64,000 nt of DNA from Simplicispira lacusdiani (GCF_003604195.1 NZ_QXGR01000009.1:62001-126000), one strand, 5' to 3'. Positions 41,388 through 50,487 are shown, numbered from the stretch's first letter. A program made the numbers and translations. The notes: a model not told the origin generated them from the letters alone.

Positions 41388-41864
41388 ATGAGCCTTGTCG
41401 TTGATTCCTCCAGCATCACCCACAGCATCCAGCTGGCCGTGGCGCCGGTGTTCCTGCTCACCGCCGTGGCGGGCATGATCGGTGCCGTGGCCGGGCGCCT
41501 GGCGCGCATCATCGACCGTGCCCGGGTGGTGGAGGACCGGGCGAACCGCACCCAGGACGGCGAATTCCTGGCGCGCGCGGTGCTGGAACTGGGCTACCTG
41601 CGCACCCGGGGGCGCATGGCCAACGGCTGCATCGGCCTGCTAACGCTGTGCGGCTTCCTCATCGGGGTGACCATCATCCTGCTGTTCCTTGGCGAGACCA
41701 TCAATTTCCGAGGCCACACCTGGGCCATGGGCACCTTCCTGGCCGGCGTGCTGTCGTTCCTGCTGGCGCTGGTGATCTTTTTCGTGGAGACGGTGATGGC
41801 CACGCGCCTGCTCAACTTCCACATGCTGCGCTCGCACGAACAGGCGCAGCGGCCCGCGCCATGA
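41388..41864 (+). CDS. DUF2721 membrane protein
   Basis: This 158-residue protein has three predicted membrane segments, around VAPVFLLTAVAGMIGAVAG, GLLTLCGFLIGVTIILLF and FLAGVLSFLLALVIFFVE. It fits DUF2721, small bacterial membrane proteins of unknown function. RIIDRARVVEDR between helices 1 and 2 is the conserved cytoplasmic stretch. The stop overlaps the next gene (ATGA), so it heads a three-gene operon. Confidence 0.85.
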   Translation: MSLVVDSSSITHSIQLAVAPVFLLTAVAGMIGAVAGRLARIIDRARVVEDRANRTQDGEFLARAVLELGYLRTRGRMANGCIGLLTLCGFLIGVTIILLFLGETINFRGHTWAMGTFLAGVLSFLLALVIFFVETVMATRLLNFHMLRSHEQAQRPAP

Positions 41865-42229
41865 AGTCGCTGCGCGATCTGGCGGGGCTGGGCGGCCTGG
41901 TCTACTCCACCGACCATGGCCGCATGTGCCCCGGCTGCCGCCAGCCGCAGGCGCAGTGCGTTTGCAAGGCGGCGCCCCTGCCGGCGGGCGATGGCATCGT
42001 GCGTGTCTCGCGCGAAACCAAGGGACGCGGCGGCAAGGCCGTCACCGTGGTCAAGGGGGTGCCGGCCGACGCGGTGGCGCTGGCGCAACTGGGCAAGCAG
42101 CTCAAGGCGGCCTGCGGCAGCGGCGGCACGGTGAAGGACGGCGTGATCGAGGTGCAGGGCGACCATGTGGAGCGCGTGCTGGAGGCTCTGCAGAAGTGGG
42201 GCCACAAGGCCCGGCGCGCGGGCGGCTGA
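41861..42229 (+). CDS. yciH: SUI1/YciH-type translation initiation factor
   Basis: This 122-residue protein is related to eukaryotic eIF1. The N-terminal part carries CPGCRQPQAQCVC, a CxxC..CxC cluster typical of bacterial YciH and possibly zinc binding. The C-terminal SUI1 domain is clear in RVSRETKGRGGKAVTVVKG and LKAACGSGGTVKDGVIEVQGDH. The family affects start-codon fidelity in E. coli tests. It is translationally coupled on both sides: ATGA with DUF2721 and TGATG with DUF3820. Confidence 0.93.
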   Translation: MKSLRDLAGLGGLVYSTDHGRMCPGCRQPQAQCVCKAAPLPAGDGIVRVSRETKGRGGKAVTVVKGVPADAVALAQLGKQLKAACGSGGTVKDGVIEVQGDHVERVLEALQKWGHKARRAGG

Positions 42230-42444
42230 TGAACCCCGAGCTGCTGCAGAAACTGGTGGAAACGCGCATGCCCTTCGGCAAGCACGCAGGGTGCCTGCTG
42301 GCCGATCTGCCCGGCAATTATCTGAACTGGTTCGCGCGCGAGGGGTTCCCCAAAGGGGAGATCGGGCGCCTGCTGGCGCTCATGCACGAGATCGACCACA
42401 ACGGCCTGTCGGCGCTGCTCGATCCGCTGCGCCCGAAGGAATAA
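42229..42444 (+). CDS. DUF3820 family protein (QueD-like/exonuclease-associated small domain)
   Basis: This 71-residue protein has the DUF3820 signature MPFGKHAGCLLADLPGNYLNWFAREGFPKGEIG, also found fused to exonuclease domains in other proteins. The function of the stand-alone form is unknown. Its ATG overlaps the yciH stop by one base (TGATG). A terminator hairpin follows its stop at once, although the T run of that hairpin serves the opposite strand. Confidence 0.85.
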   Translation: MNPELLQKLVETRMPFGKHAGCLLADLPGNYLNWFAREGFPKGEIGRLLALMHEIDHNGLSALLDPLRPKE

Positions 42445-42465
42445 AAAAGGGCCCGCGACGGGCCC
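42443..42465 (-). terminator. Intrinsic terminator for ric
   Basis: GGGCCCG-CGA-CGGGCCC forms a perfect 7-bp stem. On the minus strand it is followed by TTTTTT, so it should end transcripts from ric. It lies directly after the convergent DUF3820 stop and lacks a T run on the plus strand. Confidence 0.85.
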
Positions 42466-42514
42466 TGGGGTCATCCACCGCCGCTGGGCGGAGGGTGCAC
42501 GGCGCTGCCGTGGG

Positions 42515-43258
42515 TCAGCTGCACTGGCAGCCGCCCGAACCGCCGCAGCCACCGGCGCTCTGGCGCACCTTGGCTTCGTAGTACGGGAACAGCACGTTGT
42601 TTTCCAGGTGGATGTGGTTCATCAGGTCCTCGATGAGCTGGCCGATGCCGGTGAACAGCGCGCGCCAGGTGTTGCAGGCACCTGCGGGCGGGGTGGCGTT
42701 GTTCGTCAGGGCGTTGAGCCGCTCGATCACGCCGAGGTGGCTCACGTGTTCCGAGCGCATCACGCTGATGGGCTGGGTGACGAAGGGGTTGCCGCCGGAC
42801 TTGAGCATGGGGAACAGGATGCCTTCTTCCTTCTGCATGTGCGAGAGCAGGTCGGCCTGCATGAACTCCAGCAGCTCGGCCAGGCCGGCGGGCACCTCGG
42901 GATTGGCGCGGTGCACGGTTTCCACGCGGTGGGCCATGCGGATCAGCTCGGGCAATTGCTCGCGGTGCACGGCGTGGTAGCGGGTGAGGATGTGGTCGAT
43001 CAGCGCGATCGGGTCCGATGCTTCCGGCGCGGTGTCGTTGCGCTGCAACTGCGACAGCTCGGCCTGCACGGCCTGCAGGTCCAGGCCCTTCTCGGCCACG
43101 GCGACGGCCAGGCTCAGATGGCCGCCACAGCAGAAATCAAGCTTGAGGCGGCGGAAGACGGCGGTCGCGCCAGGCAGTTCGACAGCGATCTGGCCGATGG
43201 ATTGGCTGGCATCGACCGGAGATGCCGCGATTTCTTGGGGGGTGGCGATGGCGTTCAT
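42515..43258 (-). CDS. ric: Di-iron iron-sulfur cluster repair protein RIC (YtfE/ScdA)
   Basis: This 247-residue protein repairs iron-sulfur clusters damaged by nitric oxide or peroxide. The N-terminal ScdA_N domain has LKLDFCCGGHLSL with the conserved CC. The hemerythrin-like domain supplies iron ligands in HILTRYHAVHREQL, MQKEEGILFPML, RSEHVSHL and HIHLENNVLFPYY. An unusual glycine/cysteine-rich tail (GGCGGSGGCQCS) closes the protein. It is divergent from an NsrR-type regulator with a 23-bp palindrome between them, the expected arrangement for nitric-oxide control. Confidence 0.94.
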   Translation of the reverse strand: MNAIATPQEIAASPVDASQSIGQIAVELPGATAVFRRLKLDFCCGGHLSLAVAVAEKGLDLQAVQAELSQLQRNDTAPEASDPIALIDHILTRYHAVHREQLPELIRMAHRVETVHRANPEVPAGLAELLEFMQADLLSHMQKEEGILFPMLKSGGNPFVTQPISVMRSEHVSHLGVIERLNALTNNATPPAGACNTWRALFTGIGQLIEDLMNHIHLENNVLFPYYEAKVRQSAGGCGGSGGCQCS

Positions 43259-43292
43259 GGGGGTTATCCCTTATAAAGGTGCATAATGTGTA

Positions 43293-43315
43293 TGCATTTT
43301 ATATGATAAAATGCA
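43293..43315. promoter_or_regulatory. NsrR-like operator between ric and nsrR
   Basis: A perfect 10-base inverted repeat TGCATTTTAT / ATAAAATGCA with a three-base centre lies about 35 bases from each start codon. It resembles the AT-rich, TGCATTT-containing dyads bound by NsrR. Nitrosylation of the regulator would release it and induce ric (inference). Confidence 0.75.
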
Positions 43316-43353
43316 CTTTGCATGCCTGTTTTCCTTGATCTACGGCAATCTCC

Positions 43354-43839
43354 ATGAGGCTTACCCAGTGGACTGACTTCACCTTGCGGGTGCTGATGTA
43401 CTGCGCCGCTTGCGAGGACCGTGAACAACCCGTCACCATCAGCGAGGTGGCGGACAGTTATGGCATCTCACGCAGCCATCTGACCAAGATCGTCCAGGAG
43501 CTGTCCGCCATGGGCCTGCTGGAGACCACGCGGGGCCGGGGCGGTGGCATGCGTCTGATGAAACCGGCGCAGGAAATCAACATCGGCAAGGTGGTGCGCG
43601 CCACGGAAACCGACTTCACGGTGGTCGAATGCTTCGACCCCGAGAACAACCAGTGCCGCCTGAGCAGCCACTGCCGGTTGCAGAGCGTGCTGGGGCAGGC
43701 CATGAAGAGCTTCTTCTCGGTGCTCGACAACCTGACGCTGGCCGACCTCATGCTCCCGGCGGCCACGGCGCCGGCGAACACGCCCACAGGCTACGGCTAC
43801 ATTCCGCTGGTGCCGGGCCTGCCCCGCGCACCTGATTGA
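43354..43839 (+). CDS. nsrR: Rrf2-family nitric-oxide-sensing repressor NsrR
   Basis: This 161-residue protein has a winged helix (MRLTQWTDFTLRVLMY, ISEVADSYGISRSHLTKIVQEL, GRGGGMRL) followed by the iron-sulfur ligand region VVECFDPENNQCRLSSHC with three cysteines spaced CX7CX5C, the NsrR pattern. By family it binds DNA in the cluster-loaded state and is inactivated by nitric oxide. Divergent from ric, its likely target. Confidence 0.92.
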   Translation: MRLTQWTDFTLRVLMYCAACEDREQPVTISEVADSYGISRSHLTKIVQELSAMGLLETTRGRGGGMRLMKPAQEINIGKVVRATETDFTVVECFDPENNQCRLSSHCRLQSVLGQAMKSFFSVLDNLTLADLMLPAATAPANTPTGYGYIPLVPGLPRAPD

Positions 43840-43855
43840 ACGCCGCGCGGCGGTA

Positions 43856-44425
43856 TCAGCCCGGCCGTGGCGCGGCGTCGTCGCCGCGCAGCATGGCCCA
43901 CAGCAGCCGCAGGCGCATGCCGGCCTCGCTGGTATAGCCCACCGAGGCGGCGCGCACATGGCCCCGTGCATCCAGCACGAGCAGGGCCGGCACGGAATGC
44001 ACGCCCAGGCGGCGCGCGGCATCGCCCCTTTCATCGACCACGGTGGCCCACGGCAGGCCGCGCTGGTCCAGCACGCGCCGCACCTGTTCGGGGCCGCCCG
44101 ACTGCATGGCGATCGTGAGCACGGGCCAATCGGCCTGCAGGCGCGTGATGCTGTGCTCTTCGGCGCGGCAGATGGGGCACCACTCGGCCCAGACATGGAT
44201 TGCCACGGGCCGGTCCGGGAACCGGGCGCGCCAATCCGACAGCCGCAGCGTTTCGCCGCTGCTCAGCCGCAGGGACAGGTCAGGTGCCGCACCGGCTGGC
44301 AGGTGGCGCGTTTGCCAGAGGTGCGCGCCCGTGAACACGGCCAGCACGAGCAGCAGCGTGCCCAGGTGCGAGCGCCAGTTCTGGCGCAGCCGGCCCCACA
44401 GGCGGGCCGCGAAGGGCATGCCCAT
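43856..44425 (-). CDS. Membrane-anchored thioredoxin-like protein (TlpA/ScsD type)
   Basis: This 189-residue protein has one N-terminal membrane helix (LGTLLLVLAVFTGAHLW, about residues 21-37) and then a periplasmic thioredoxin fold. The redox motif is WCPIC in HVWAEWCPICRAEEH, and the cis-proline region is VHSVPALLVL. Reducing or isomerase activity on periplasmic disulfides is likely, with ScsD as the nearest described relative. It follows nsrR convergently and ends ten bases before serB on the same strand. Confidence 0.88.
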   Translation of the reverse strand: MGMPFAARLWGRLRQNWRSHLGTLLLVLAVFTGAHLWQTRHLPAGAAPDLSLRLSSGETLRLSDWRARFPDRPVAIHVWAEWCPICRAEEHSITRLQADWPVLTIAMQSGGPEQVRRVLDQRGLPWATVVDERGDAARRLGVHSVPALLVLDARGHVRAASVGYTSEAGMRLRLLWAMLRGDDAAPRPG

Positions 44426-44434
44426 GGCCCGGGG

Positions 44435-45151
44435 TCAGGCCTGCACCACTTCCAGCAGGCGGTCGAGGCCGCCGCTGTTGATGGCCACATGGGCCTGCGC
44501 GCGCACCGAGGGCTTGGCGCGGTAGGCCACCGACAGGCCCGCGGCTTCCATCATGGGCAGGTCGTTGGCGCCGTCGCCCACGGCGATGGCTTGCGAAGGG
44601 TGGATGCCCATGAGCGCCGCCAGCTCCAGCAGCGTGCGGCGCTTTTCCGCGCCGTCGCAGATGTCGCCCCAGTCCTGGTCCACCATGCGGCCGGTGAGCT
44701 GGCCGTTCTCGATTTCCAGAAGGTTCGAGCGGGAGAACTGGATGCCCAGCCCGGCCTGCACGCGCTCGGCGAAGAAGGTGAAGCCGCCCGAGACCAGCAG
44801 GGTGGCCAGGCCGGCCTTGCGGCAGGCCGCCACGAGCGCTTGCGCCCCCGGGTTGAACTGCATGCGCTCGCGCAGCACCTGCTCCATGTGGGACACGGGC
44901 ACTCCGCGCAGCAGGGCCACGCGCTGGCGCAGGCTTTCCTTGTAGTCGGTGATCACGCCCTGCATGGCCGCCTCGGTGATGGCGGCCACCTCGGCCTTGC
45001 GGCCGGCGGCGTCGGCGATCTCGTCCACGCACTCGATGTTGATGAGCGTGGAGTCCATGTCGAAGGCGATGAGCTTGAAGTCCGAGAGCTTCAGGGGCGG
45101 GGTGATGCGCTGGACGATGATGCCGGGTGCGAATTCGGTGGCGTGGGTCAT
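44435..45151 (-). CDS. serB: Phosphoserine phosphatase SerB
   Basis: This 238-residue HAD phosphatase performs the last step of serine synthesis. Motif I is FDMDSTLINIECVDEIA, motif II lies in LLVSGGFTFFAERV and motif III in AIAVGDGANDLPMM. The N-terminus lacks the extra ACT-like domain of longer SerB proteins. The start is MTHATEFAPG at 45151. The upstream frame is open but belongs to the intergenic region and the neighbouring gene. Confidence 0.95.
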   Translation of the reverse strand: MTHATEFAPGIIVQRITPPLKLSDFKLIAFDMDSTLINIECVDEIADAAGRKAEVAAITEAAMQGVITDYKESLRQRVALLRGVPVSHMEQVLRERMQFNPGAQALVAACRKAGLATLLVSGGFTFFAERVQAGLGIQFSRSNLLEIENGQLTGRMVDQDWGDICDGAEKRRTLLELAALMGIHPSQAIAVGDGANDLPMMEAAGLSVAYRAKPSVRAQAHVAINSGGLDRLLEVVQA

Positions 45152-45198
45152 GGTGTGGAAAGCTCTGCGTGAAGGGAGAATCTTAAAGCGAGCCGCTG

Positions 45199-45843
45199 TC
45201 AGCGGCGCAGGTACAGCCGGTCGGACCAGGTGGCTAGCCACTGCGGCCGGAAGGCCACGAAGATGGCGCAGAGCATGCCGGTGACGATGGCGTCGCCCCA
45301 GGCCATGAGCCAGTGCGCCACCAGCGAAAGCTGCAGGTCCACGCCCGGAAGGGGGCTGCCCAGCCAGCGCTCCAGCACGGCGGTGGCGAACACGCACAGC
45401 ACGGTGCCCAGGAAAGCCCGGCCGAGGATGTAGACAAACATCTGCTCGCCAGTCAGGCGCCGCAGCAGCGAACCGAGCAGCAGGGCCAGCGTGCCGGGCA
45501 CCATGCCCTGCCAGACGGCGGCATGCAGGCTTTGCTGCCAGTCCATGGGCGAGACCAGTCCGGTGATGGCACCCACGCCCAGCATCACCGGCATGGCCAG
45601 CGGCCAGCCCAGCATCAGCACCACCAAGCAGGCGCCCGACCATTGCAACTGCAGCGGCATGGCGTGCAGCGCGGGCAGGGCCCACAGCCAGGGCTGCAGC
45701 ACCAGCGTGGCGAGCAGCGGCGTGAGCAGCGGGCTGGCCTGCTGTGTTCCATCCGGCCCTGGCATGCCCGCCAGCAGGCGCCAGGGGCGCGTGGCCAGCG
45801 ATGCGGCGAGCACCAGCACGGCGATGAACAGCTCGATCAACAT
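45199..45843 (-). CDS. CbiM-related energy-coupling-factor permease-like membrane protein (COG3235 type)
   Basis: This 214-residue protein has about six hydrophobic segments. The C-terminal block AHWLMAWGDAIVTGMLCAIFVAFRPQWLATWSDRLYLRR resembles the end of a betaproteobacterial membrane family related to the CbiM/NikM cobalt or nickel transport component. The usual N-terminal MHI metal-binding start of CbiM is absent, so metal transport is uncertain. It lies between serB and mfd on the minus strand and is preceded by family 2 repeat copy B. Confidence 0.6.
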   Translation of the reverse strand: MLIELFIAVLVLAASLATRPWRLLAGMPGPDGTQQASPLLTPLLATLVLQPWLWALPALHAMPLQLQWSGACLVVLMLGWPLAMPVMLGVGAITGLVSPMDWQQSLHAAVWQGMVPGTLALLLGSLLRRLTGEQMFVYILGRAFLGTVLCVFATAVLERWLGSPLPGVDLQLSLVAHWLMAWGDAIVTGMLCAIFVAFRPQWLATWSDRLYLRR

Positions 45844-45889
45844 GGCGGCAGACGGTGTGGCCTATCGCCGGCAATGGCTGCCACTGGCG

Positions 45890-46010
45890 CAGCCCAGGCC
45901 AGCAGACGCCGCGCAAGGGCCGCCCCGCCGCACTGGCGTCGTCCCCCTCCCGCGAAGTAACGCGTAGCGAGAGAGGGGGGGGAAGGAGCGAAGCGACACA
46001 GGGGGTGTTC
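45890..46010 (+). repeat. Family 2 repeat, copy B (after the mfd stop codon)
   Basis: It contains GCGCAAGGGCCGCCCCGCCG, CACTGGCGTCGTCCCCCTC, a CGCGAAG..GCGTAGCGAGAGAGG hairpin region and GAAGCGACACAGGGGG. Seen from mfd, the order after the stop codon is CCCCCTGTG, hairpin, GGGGCGGCCCTTGC, exactly as for btuB in copy A. Confidence 0.85.
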
Positions 46011-46014
46011 CGTT

Positions 46015-49000
46015 TCACGCCAGCGGCTGGCCCAGGCTGCGCAGCACGTCGCGCACCATCTGGGCGCGGGCCTTGGGGTCCGGCAGTTCGCGCTCGATGC
46101 GCAGTTTCTCGTTGCCGGCCAGCTTGATGTGCTTGTTCTTCTGGATCAGCCCGATGATGGCCATGGGGTCCACTGGTGGCTGCGGCTTGAAGGTGATGTG
46201 GATGACGCCGGGGGCCGCGTCCACCTTCACCACGCCGTAGGGCTGGCTCAGGGTGCGCAGGCGGTGCACGTCGATCAGCGTCTGTGCCTGGACGGGAAGC
46301 TTTCCGAAACGGTCCACGATTTCTTCGAGCAGGCTGTCGATCTGGTCGTTGGTGCGGGCCGTGGCCAGCTTCTTGTAGAACGACAGGCGCAGGTGCACGT
46401 CGCCGCAGTAGTCGTCGGGCAGCAGGGCAGGGGCGTGCAGGTTGATGTCGGTGGTGACGGACAGCGGAGCGAGCAGGTCGGGCTCCTTGCCGGCCTTGAG
46501 GCAGCGCACGGCCTCGGCCAGCATCTCGTTGTAGAGCTGGAAGCCCACCTCCAGCATGTTGCCGCTCTGGTTCTCGCCCAGCACCTCGCCCGCGCCCCGG
46601 ATCTCCAGGTCGTGCATGGCCAGGTAAAAGCCGCTGCCCAGCTCTTCCATCTGCTGGATGGCTTCGAGCCGCTGCTGGGCCTGCTTGGTCAGGCCTTCGA
46701 TGTCGGGCACCATCAGGTAGGCGTAGGCCTGGTGGTGGCTGCGGCCCACGCGTCCGCGCAGCTGGTGCAGCTGCGCCAGGCCGAACTTGTCGGCGCGGCT
46801 CATGATGATGGTGTTGGCCGTGGGCACGTCGATGCCGGTCTCGATGATGGTCGAGCACAGCAGGATGTTGAAGCGCTGGGCGATGAAGTCACGCATCACG
46901 CGCTCCAGCTCGCGCTCGGGCATCTGGCCGTGGGCCACGGCGATGCGCGCTTCGGGCAATATCTCCTCGAGCTTCTGGCGCCGGTTCTCGATGGTTTCGA
47001 CCTCGTTGTGCAGAAAGTAGCACTGCCCGCCGCGCTTCAATTCGCGCAGCACCGCCTCGCGGATCACGCCCGTGCCCTCGTTGCGCACAAAGGTCTTGAT
47101 CGCCAGGCGGCGCTGCGGTGCCGTGGCGATCACGCTCAAATCGCGCAGGCCCTCCAGTGCCATACCCAGCGTGCGTGGGATCGGTGTGGCGGTGAGCGTG
47201 AGCACGTCCACCTCGGCGCGCAAGGCTTTCATCTGTTCCTTGTGGCGCACGCCAAAGCGGTGTTCCTCGTCGATGATGAGCAGGCCCAGGTTGTGGAACT
47301 TGGTGGACTCGGACAGCAGCTTGTGCGTGCCCACCACGATGTCCACCGTGCCGTCGGCAATCCCCTTGATGGCGGCCGTGATTTCTTTGCCCGAGCGGAA
47401 GCGCGAGACCTCGGCAATCTTCACCGGCCATTTGCTGAAGCGGTCCACCAGCGTCTGGTAGTGCTGCTCGGCCAGCAGCGTGGTGGGCGCGAGAAAGGCC
47501 ACCTGCTTGCCGCCCGTGACGGCCACGAAGGCGGCGCGCAGGGCGACTTCGGTCTTGCCGAAGCCCACGTCGCCGCAGACCAGGCGGTCCATGGGGCGCG
47601 GCGAAATCATGTCCTGGATGACGGCGTGGATGGCGGCGTTCTGGTCGGCGGTTTCTTCAAAGCCGAAGTCGTTGGCGAACTGCTCGTAGTCCTGTGGGCT
47701 GTAGCGGAAGGCATGGCCCTCGCGCGCCGCGCGCCGGGCGTAGATGTTGAGCAGCTCGGCCGCGCTGTCGCGCACCTGTTCGGCGGCCTTGCGCTTGGCC
47801 TTTTCCCACTGGCCACTGCCCAGCTTGTGCAGGGGCGCCTCGTCGGCGGAGACGCCGGTGTAGCGGCTGATGAGCTGCAGCTGGCTCACGGGCACGTAGA
47901 GCACGGCCTCGCCGGCGTATTCCAGGTGCAGGAATTCCTGCAGCGCGGGCGAACCGTCGGGGTTCTTGTTGCCCACGTCCATGTTCACCAGGCCGCGGTA
48001 GCGGCCGATGCCGTGCTGGCTGTGCACCACGGGGTCGCCCACGTTGAGTTCCGAGAGGTCCTTGATGAGTGCCTCGACGTCGCTCACCTGCTCCTGCTTC
48101 TTGCGTCGGCGCGTGGTGGGGCCGGCGGCGAACAGCTCCGTCTCGGTGACGAAGTCCAGGCCTTCTTCCATCCACCGGAATCCGGTGGCGAGCGCGGCCG
48201 TGGCGATGCCCACCTTCTCGCCACCGTCCTGCTGGAACTCGGCCAGCGAATCGAAGGTCGGCGGGTTGAGCTGCGAGGCGCGCAGGAAGTCGAGCAGGCT
48301 CTCGCGCCGGCCATCGCTCTCGGCCAGCAGCAGCACGCGGTGCTGCGTGCTCTGGATGTGCGCGTGCAGGCGGGCCAGCGGGTCCTCGGCGCCGCGCACC
48401 ACCGACAGGTCGGTGTGTGGCTGGAAATGCGCGTTGTCGGCCACATCCTCCACGCCGGGCCGCAGCGCCAGCTGCGCATGCTCCTTGCAGCGGGTGTAGA
48501 ACTGGTCGGCGCTCAGGAACAGCGCATCGGGCGGCAGCACCGGGCGTTCGGGGTCGCCCTGCAGCAAGCGGAAGCGCTCGCGCGTGTCTTGCCAGAAGCC
48601 CTGGAAGGCAGGCTCCAGGTCGCCGTGCAGCACCACCGTGGCGGCGTCGCCCAGGTAGTCGAACACGGTAGCGGTCTCGTCGAAGAACAGCGGCAGGTAG
48701 TACTCGATGCCGGCGGTGGCCACGCCCGCACCCATGTCCTTGTAGATGCGGCTCTTGGTGGGGTCGCCTTCCAGCAGTTCGCGCCAGCGGGCCCGGAAAC
48801 GCGCGCGCGCCGCCTCGTCCATGGGGAATTCACGCCCGGGCAGCAGGCGCACCTCGGGCACCGGGTAGAGACTGCGCTGGCTGTCGGGGTCGAAGGTGCG
48901 GATGGAGTCGATCTCGTCGTCGAACAGGTCCACGCGGTAGGGCTGCAGCGAACCCATGGGGAACAGGTCGATCAGCCCGCCGCGCACCGCGTATTCCCCC

Positions 49001-49485
49001 GGGCTCACCACCTGCGTCACATGGCTGTAGCCCGCGAGCGTGAGCTGGGCCTTGAGCTTGGCTTCGTCGAGCTTCTGCTTGACCTTGAAATGGAAGGTGT
49101 AGCCCGCCAGGAAGGAGGGCGGAGCCAGGCGGTACAGCGCCGTGGTGGCGGGCACCAGCACCACGTCGGCGCCGGTGTCGCGGTCCTTCTGGCTGATGCG
49201 CCAGAGTGTGGCCAGGCGCTCGCTGATGAGGTCCTGGTGCGGCGAGAACTGGTCGTAGGGCAGGGTTTCCCAGTCGGGGAACAGCGCGCAGCGCAGATCG
49301 GGCGCGAAGAACGCCATCTCGTCGATGAGGCGCTGCGCGTCGGTGGCGTCGGCCGTGATGATGGCGATGGTGCGGTGCGCGGCCTTCTGCTGCTGCCCCA
49401 GGCGCGCCAGCAGCAGCGCGTCGGCGCTGCCAGCGGGACGGGGCAGGGTGAAACGTTTGCCGGGGGAGAGTTTGGGTAGATCCAT
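46015..49485 (-). CDS. mfd: Transcription-repair coupling factor Mfd
   Basis: This 1156-residue protein removes RNA polymerase stalled at DNA damage and recruits UvrA. Order: UvrB-like damage-recognition modules in the first 450 residues (FPDWETLPYDQFSPHQDLISERL), an RNA-polymerase-interaction domain (VVHSQHGIGRYRGLV) at about residue 490, and the RecG-like translocase with GDVGFGKTEVALRAAF, IIDEEHRFGVRHKEQMK, LTATPIPRTL, and RGRVGRSHHQAYAY. A C-terminal TRCF domain follows. The start MDLPKLSPGKRF at 49485 is used; the frame extends 56 codons upstream without family similarity. Divergent from ispD. Confidence 0.96.
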   Translation of the reverse strand: MDLPKLSPGKRFTLPRPAGSADALLLARLGQQQKAAHRTIAIITADATDAQRLIDEMAFFAPDLRCALFPDWETLPYDQFSPHQDLISERLATLWRISQKDRDTGADVVLVPATTALYRLAPPSFLAGYTFHFKVKQKLDEAKLKAQLTLAGYSHVTQVVSPGEYAVRGGLIDLFPMGSLQPYRVDLFDDEIDSIRTFDPDSQRSLYPVPEVRLLPGREFPMDEAARARFRARWRELLEGDPTKSRIYKDMGAGVATAGIEYYLPLFFDETATVFDYLGDAATVVLHGDLEPAFQGFWQDTRERFRLLQGDPERPVLPPDALFLSADQFYTRCKEHAQLALRPGVEDVADNAHFQPHTDLSVVRGAEDPLARLHAHIQSTQHRVLLLAESDGRRESLLDFLRASQLNPPTFDSLAEFQQDGGEKVGIATAALATGFRWMEEGLDFVTETELFAAGPTTRRRKKQEQVSDVEALIKDLSELNVGDPVVHSQHGIGRYRGLVNMDVGNKNPDGSPALQEFLHLEYAGEAVLYVPVSQLQLISRYTGVSADEAPLHKLGSGQWEKAKRKAAEQVRDSAAELLNIYARRAAREGHAFRYSPQDYEQFANDFGFEETADQNAAIHAVIQDMISPRPMDRLVCGDVGFGKTEVALRAAFVAVTGGKQVAFLAPTTLLAEQHYQTLVDRFSKWPVKIAEVSRFRSGKEITAAIKGIADGTVDIVVGTHKLLSESTKFHNLGLLIIDEEHRFGVRHKEQMKALRAEVDVLTLTATPIPRTLGMALEGLRDLSVIATAPQRRLAIKTFVRNEGTGVIREAVLRELKRGGQCYFLHNEVETIENRRQKLEEILPEARIAVAHGQMPERELERVMRDFIAQRFNILLCSTIIETGIDVPTANTIIMSRADKFGLAQLHQLRGRVGRSHHQAYAYLMVPDIEGLTKQAQQRLEAIQQMEELGSGFYLAMHDLEIRGAGEVLGENQSGNMLEVGFQLYNEMLAEAVRCLKAGKEPDLLAPLSVTTDINLHAPALLPDDYCGDVHLRLSFYKKLATARTNDQIDSLLEEIVDRFGKLPVQAQTLIDVHRLRTLSQPYGVVKVDAAPGVIHITFKPQPPVDPMAIIGLIQKNKHIKLAGNEKLRIERELPDPKARAQMVRDVLRSLGQPLA

Positions 49486-49628
49486 GCGCGGGAAATGCGC
49501 CGCGCAGGCATGCGCGGCGAGCCAATGATGCGCCAGCCGGACGCAGCGGGAGGGGGCGATTTTAAAACCTGCCCGGCATTCTGGCTGGCCTGTCACCAGG
49601 ATCGCTGGCAGGTTCTTAGAATCCCCCC

Positions 49629-50468
49629 ATGACCGAACCCCTGATCCCTCCATTGGCCACGTCCATCGGCGTGTCTCCCTCGGCGCCGGGGGACTTCTGG
49701 GCGTTGCTGCCCTGCGCGGGCACGGGTTCGCGCGCCGTGGCGGCCGATGCGCCGGCCGCCCATGCCGGGCTGCCCAAGCAGTACCAGCCGGTGGCGGGCC
49801 AGCCCATGGTGCTGCACACGCTGGCGGCCTTCGCCGGTGTGGCGCGCTTGCGTGGGACGCTGGTGGCGGTGGCGCCCGGCGATCATTTTCTCGACGCCTA
49901 TGCCAACCCCTCCTTTTTCACGGTGGACTGCGGCGGCCCGACGCGCGCCGACACCGTGCTCGGCGGCCTGCGCGCCCTGCAGGAGCGCGGCGCGCGCGAA
50001 CTCGATTGGGTGCTGGTGCACGATGCCGCGCGCTGCCTGGTGACGCCCGAGCAGATCGACGCGCTCATCGACGCCTGCGCGCACGATGGCGTGGGCGGGC
50101 TGCTGGCGCACAAACTGGCCGACACCCTCAAGACGGCCTCGGCCGGGCCGGGGGGCATCCGCGTGGCCTCCACGGTGGACCGTGCCGACAAGTGGCTGGC
50201 CCAGACGCCGCAGATGTTCCGCATCGGCCCGCTGCGCAAGGCGCTGGAGCATGTGGGGCCGGTCGTCACGGACGAGGCCAGTGCCATGGAGGCCATGGGC
50301 CTGCACCCGCGCCTGGTGCCTGGCAGCGCCCTGAACTTCAAGGTGACCTACCCCGAGGATTTCGCGCTGGCCCAGGCCGTGCTGGCGCAGCGCGGGCATG
50401 GCGCCACGCTGGAGCGCTTTGGCGGCGCGCGTGGCCAGGCGGGCACGGCTTCGGGCAAGATTTTCTGA
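49629..50468 (+). CDS. ispD: 2-C-methyl-D-erythritol 4-phosphate cytidylyltransferase IspD
   Basis: This is the third enzyme of the non-mevalonate isoprenoid pathway, transferring CMP to methylerythritol phosphate. The nucleotide-binding loop appears as LPCAGTGSR with [14 protein letters not shown], followed by the [15 protein letters not shown] and TPQMFR blocks of IspD. At 279 residues it is longer than most family members because of an N-terminal extension of about 25 residues and an Ala-rich insert in the loop. ispF follows after 19 bases. Confidence 0.95.
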   Translation: MTEPLIPPLATSIGVSPSAPGDFWALLPCAGTGSRAVAADAPAAHAGLPKQYQPVAGQPMVLHTLAAFAGVARLRGTLVAVAPGDHFLDAYANPSFFTVDCGGPTRADTVLGGLRALQERGARELDWVLVHDAARCLVTPEQIDALIDACAHDGVGGLLAHKLADTLKTASAGPGGIRVASTVDRADKWLAQTPQMFRIGPLRKALEHVGPVVTDEASAMEAMGLHPRLVPGSALNFKVTYPEDFALAQAVLAQRGHGATLERFGGARGQAGTASGKIF

Positions 50469-50487
50469 CGCAGCAGGGACCACGAAC

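Noticed and set aside
46129..49479. A plus-strand open frame of over 1100 codons antisense to mfd
   Set aside because: Composition is that of a reverse-frame shadow, with no recognisable domain, and mfd on the other strand is complete and certain.
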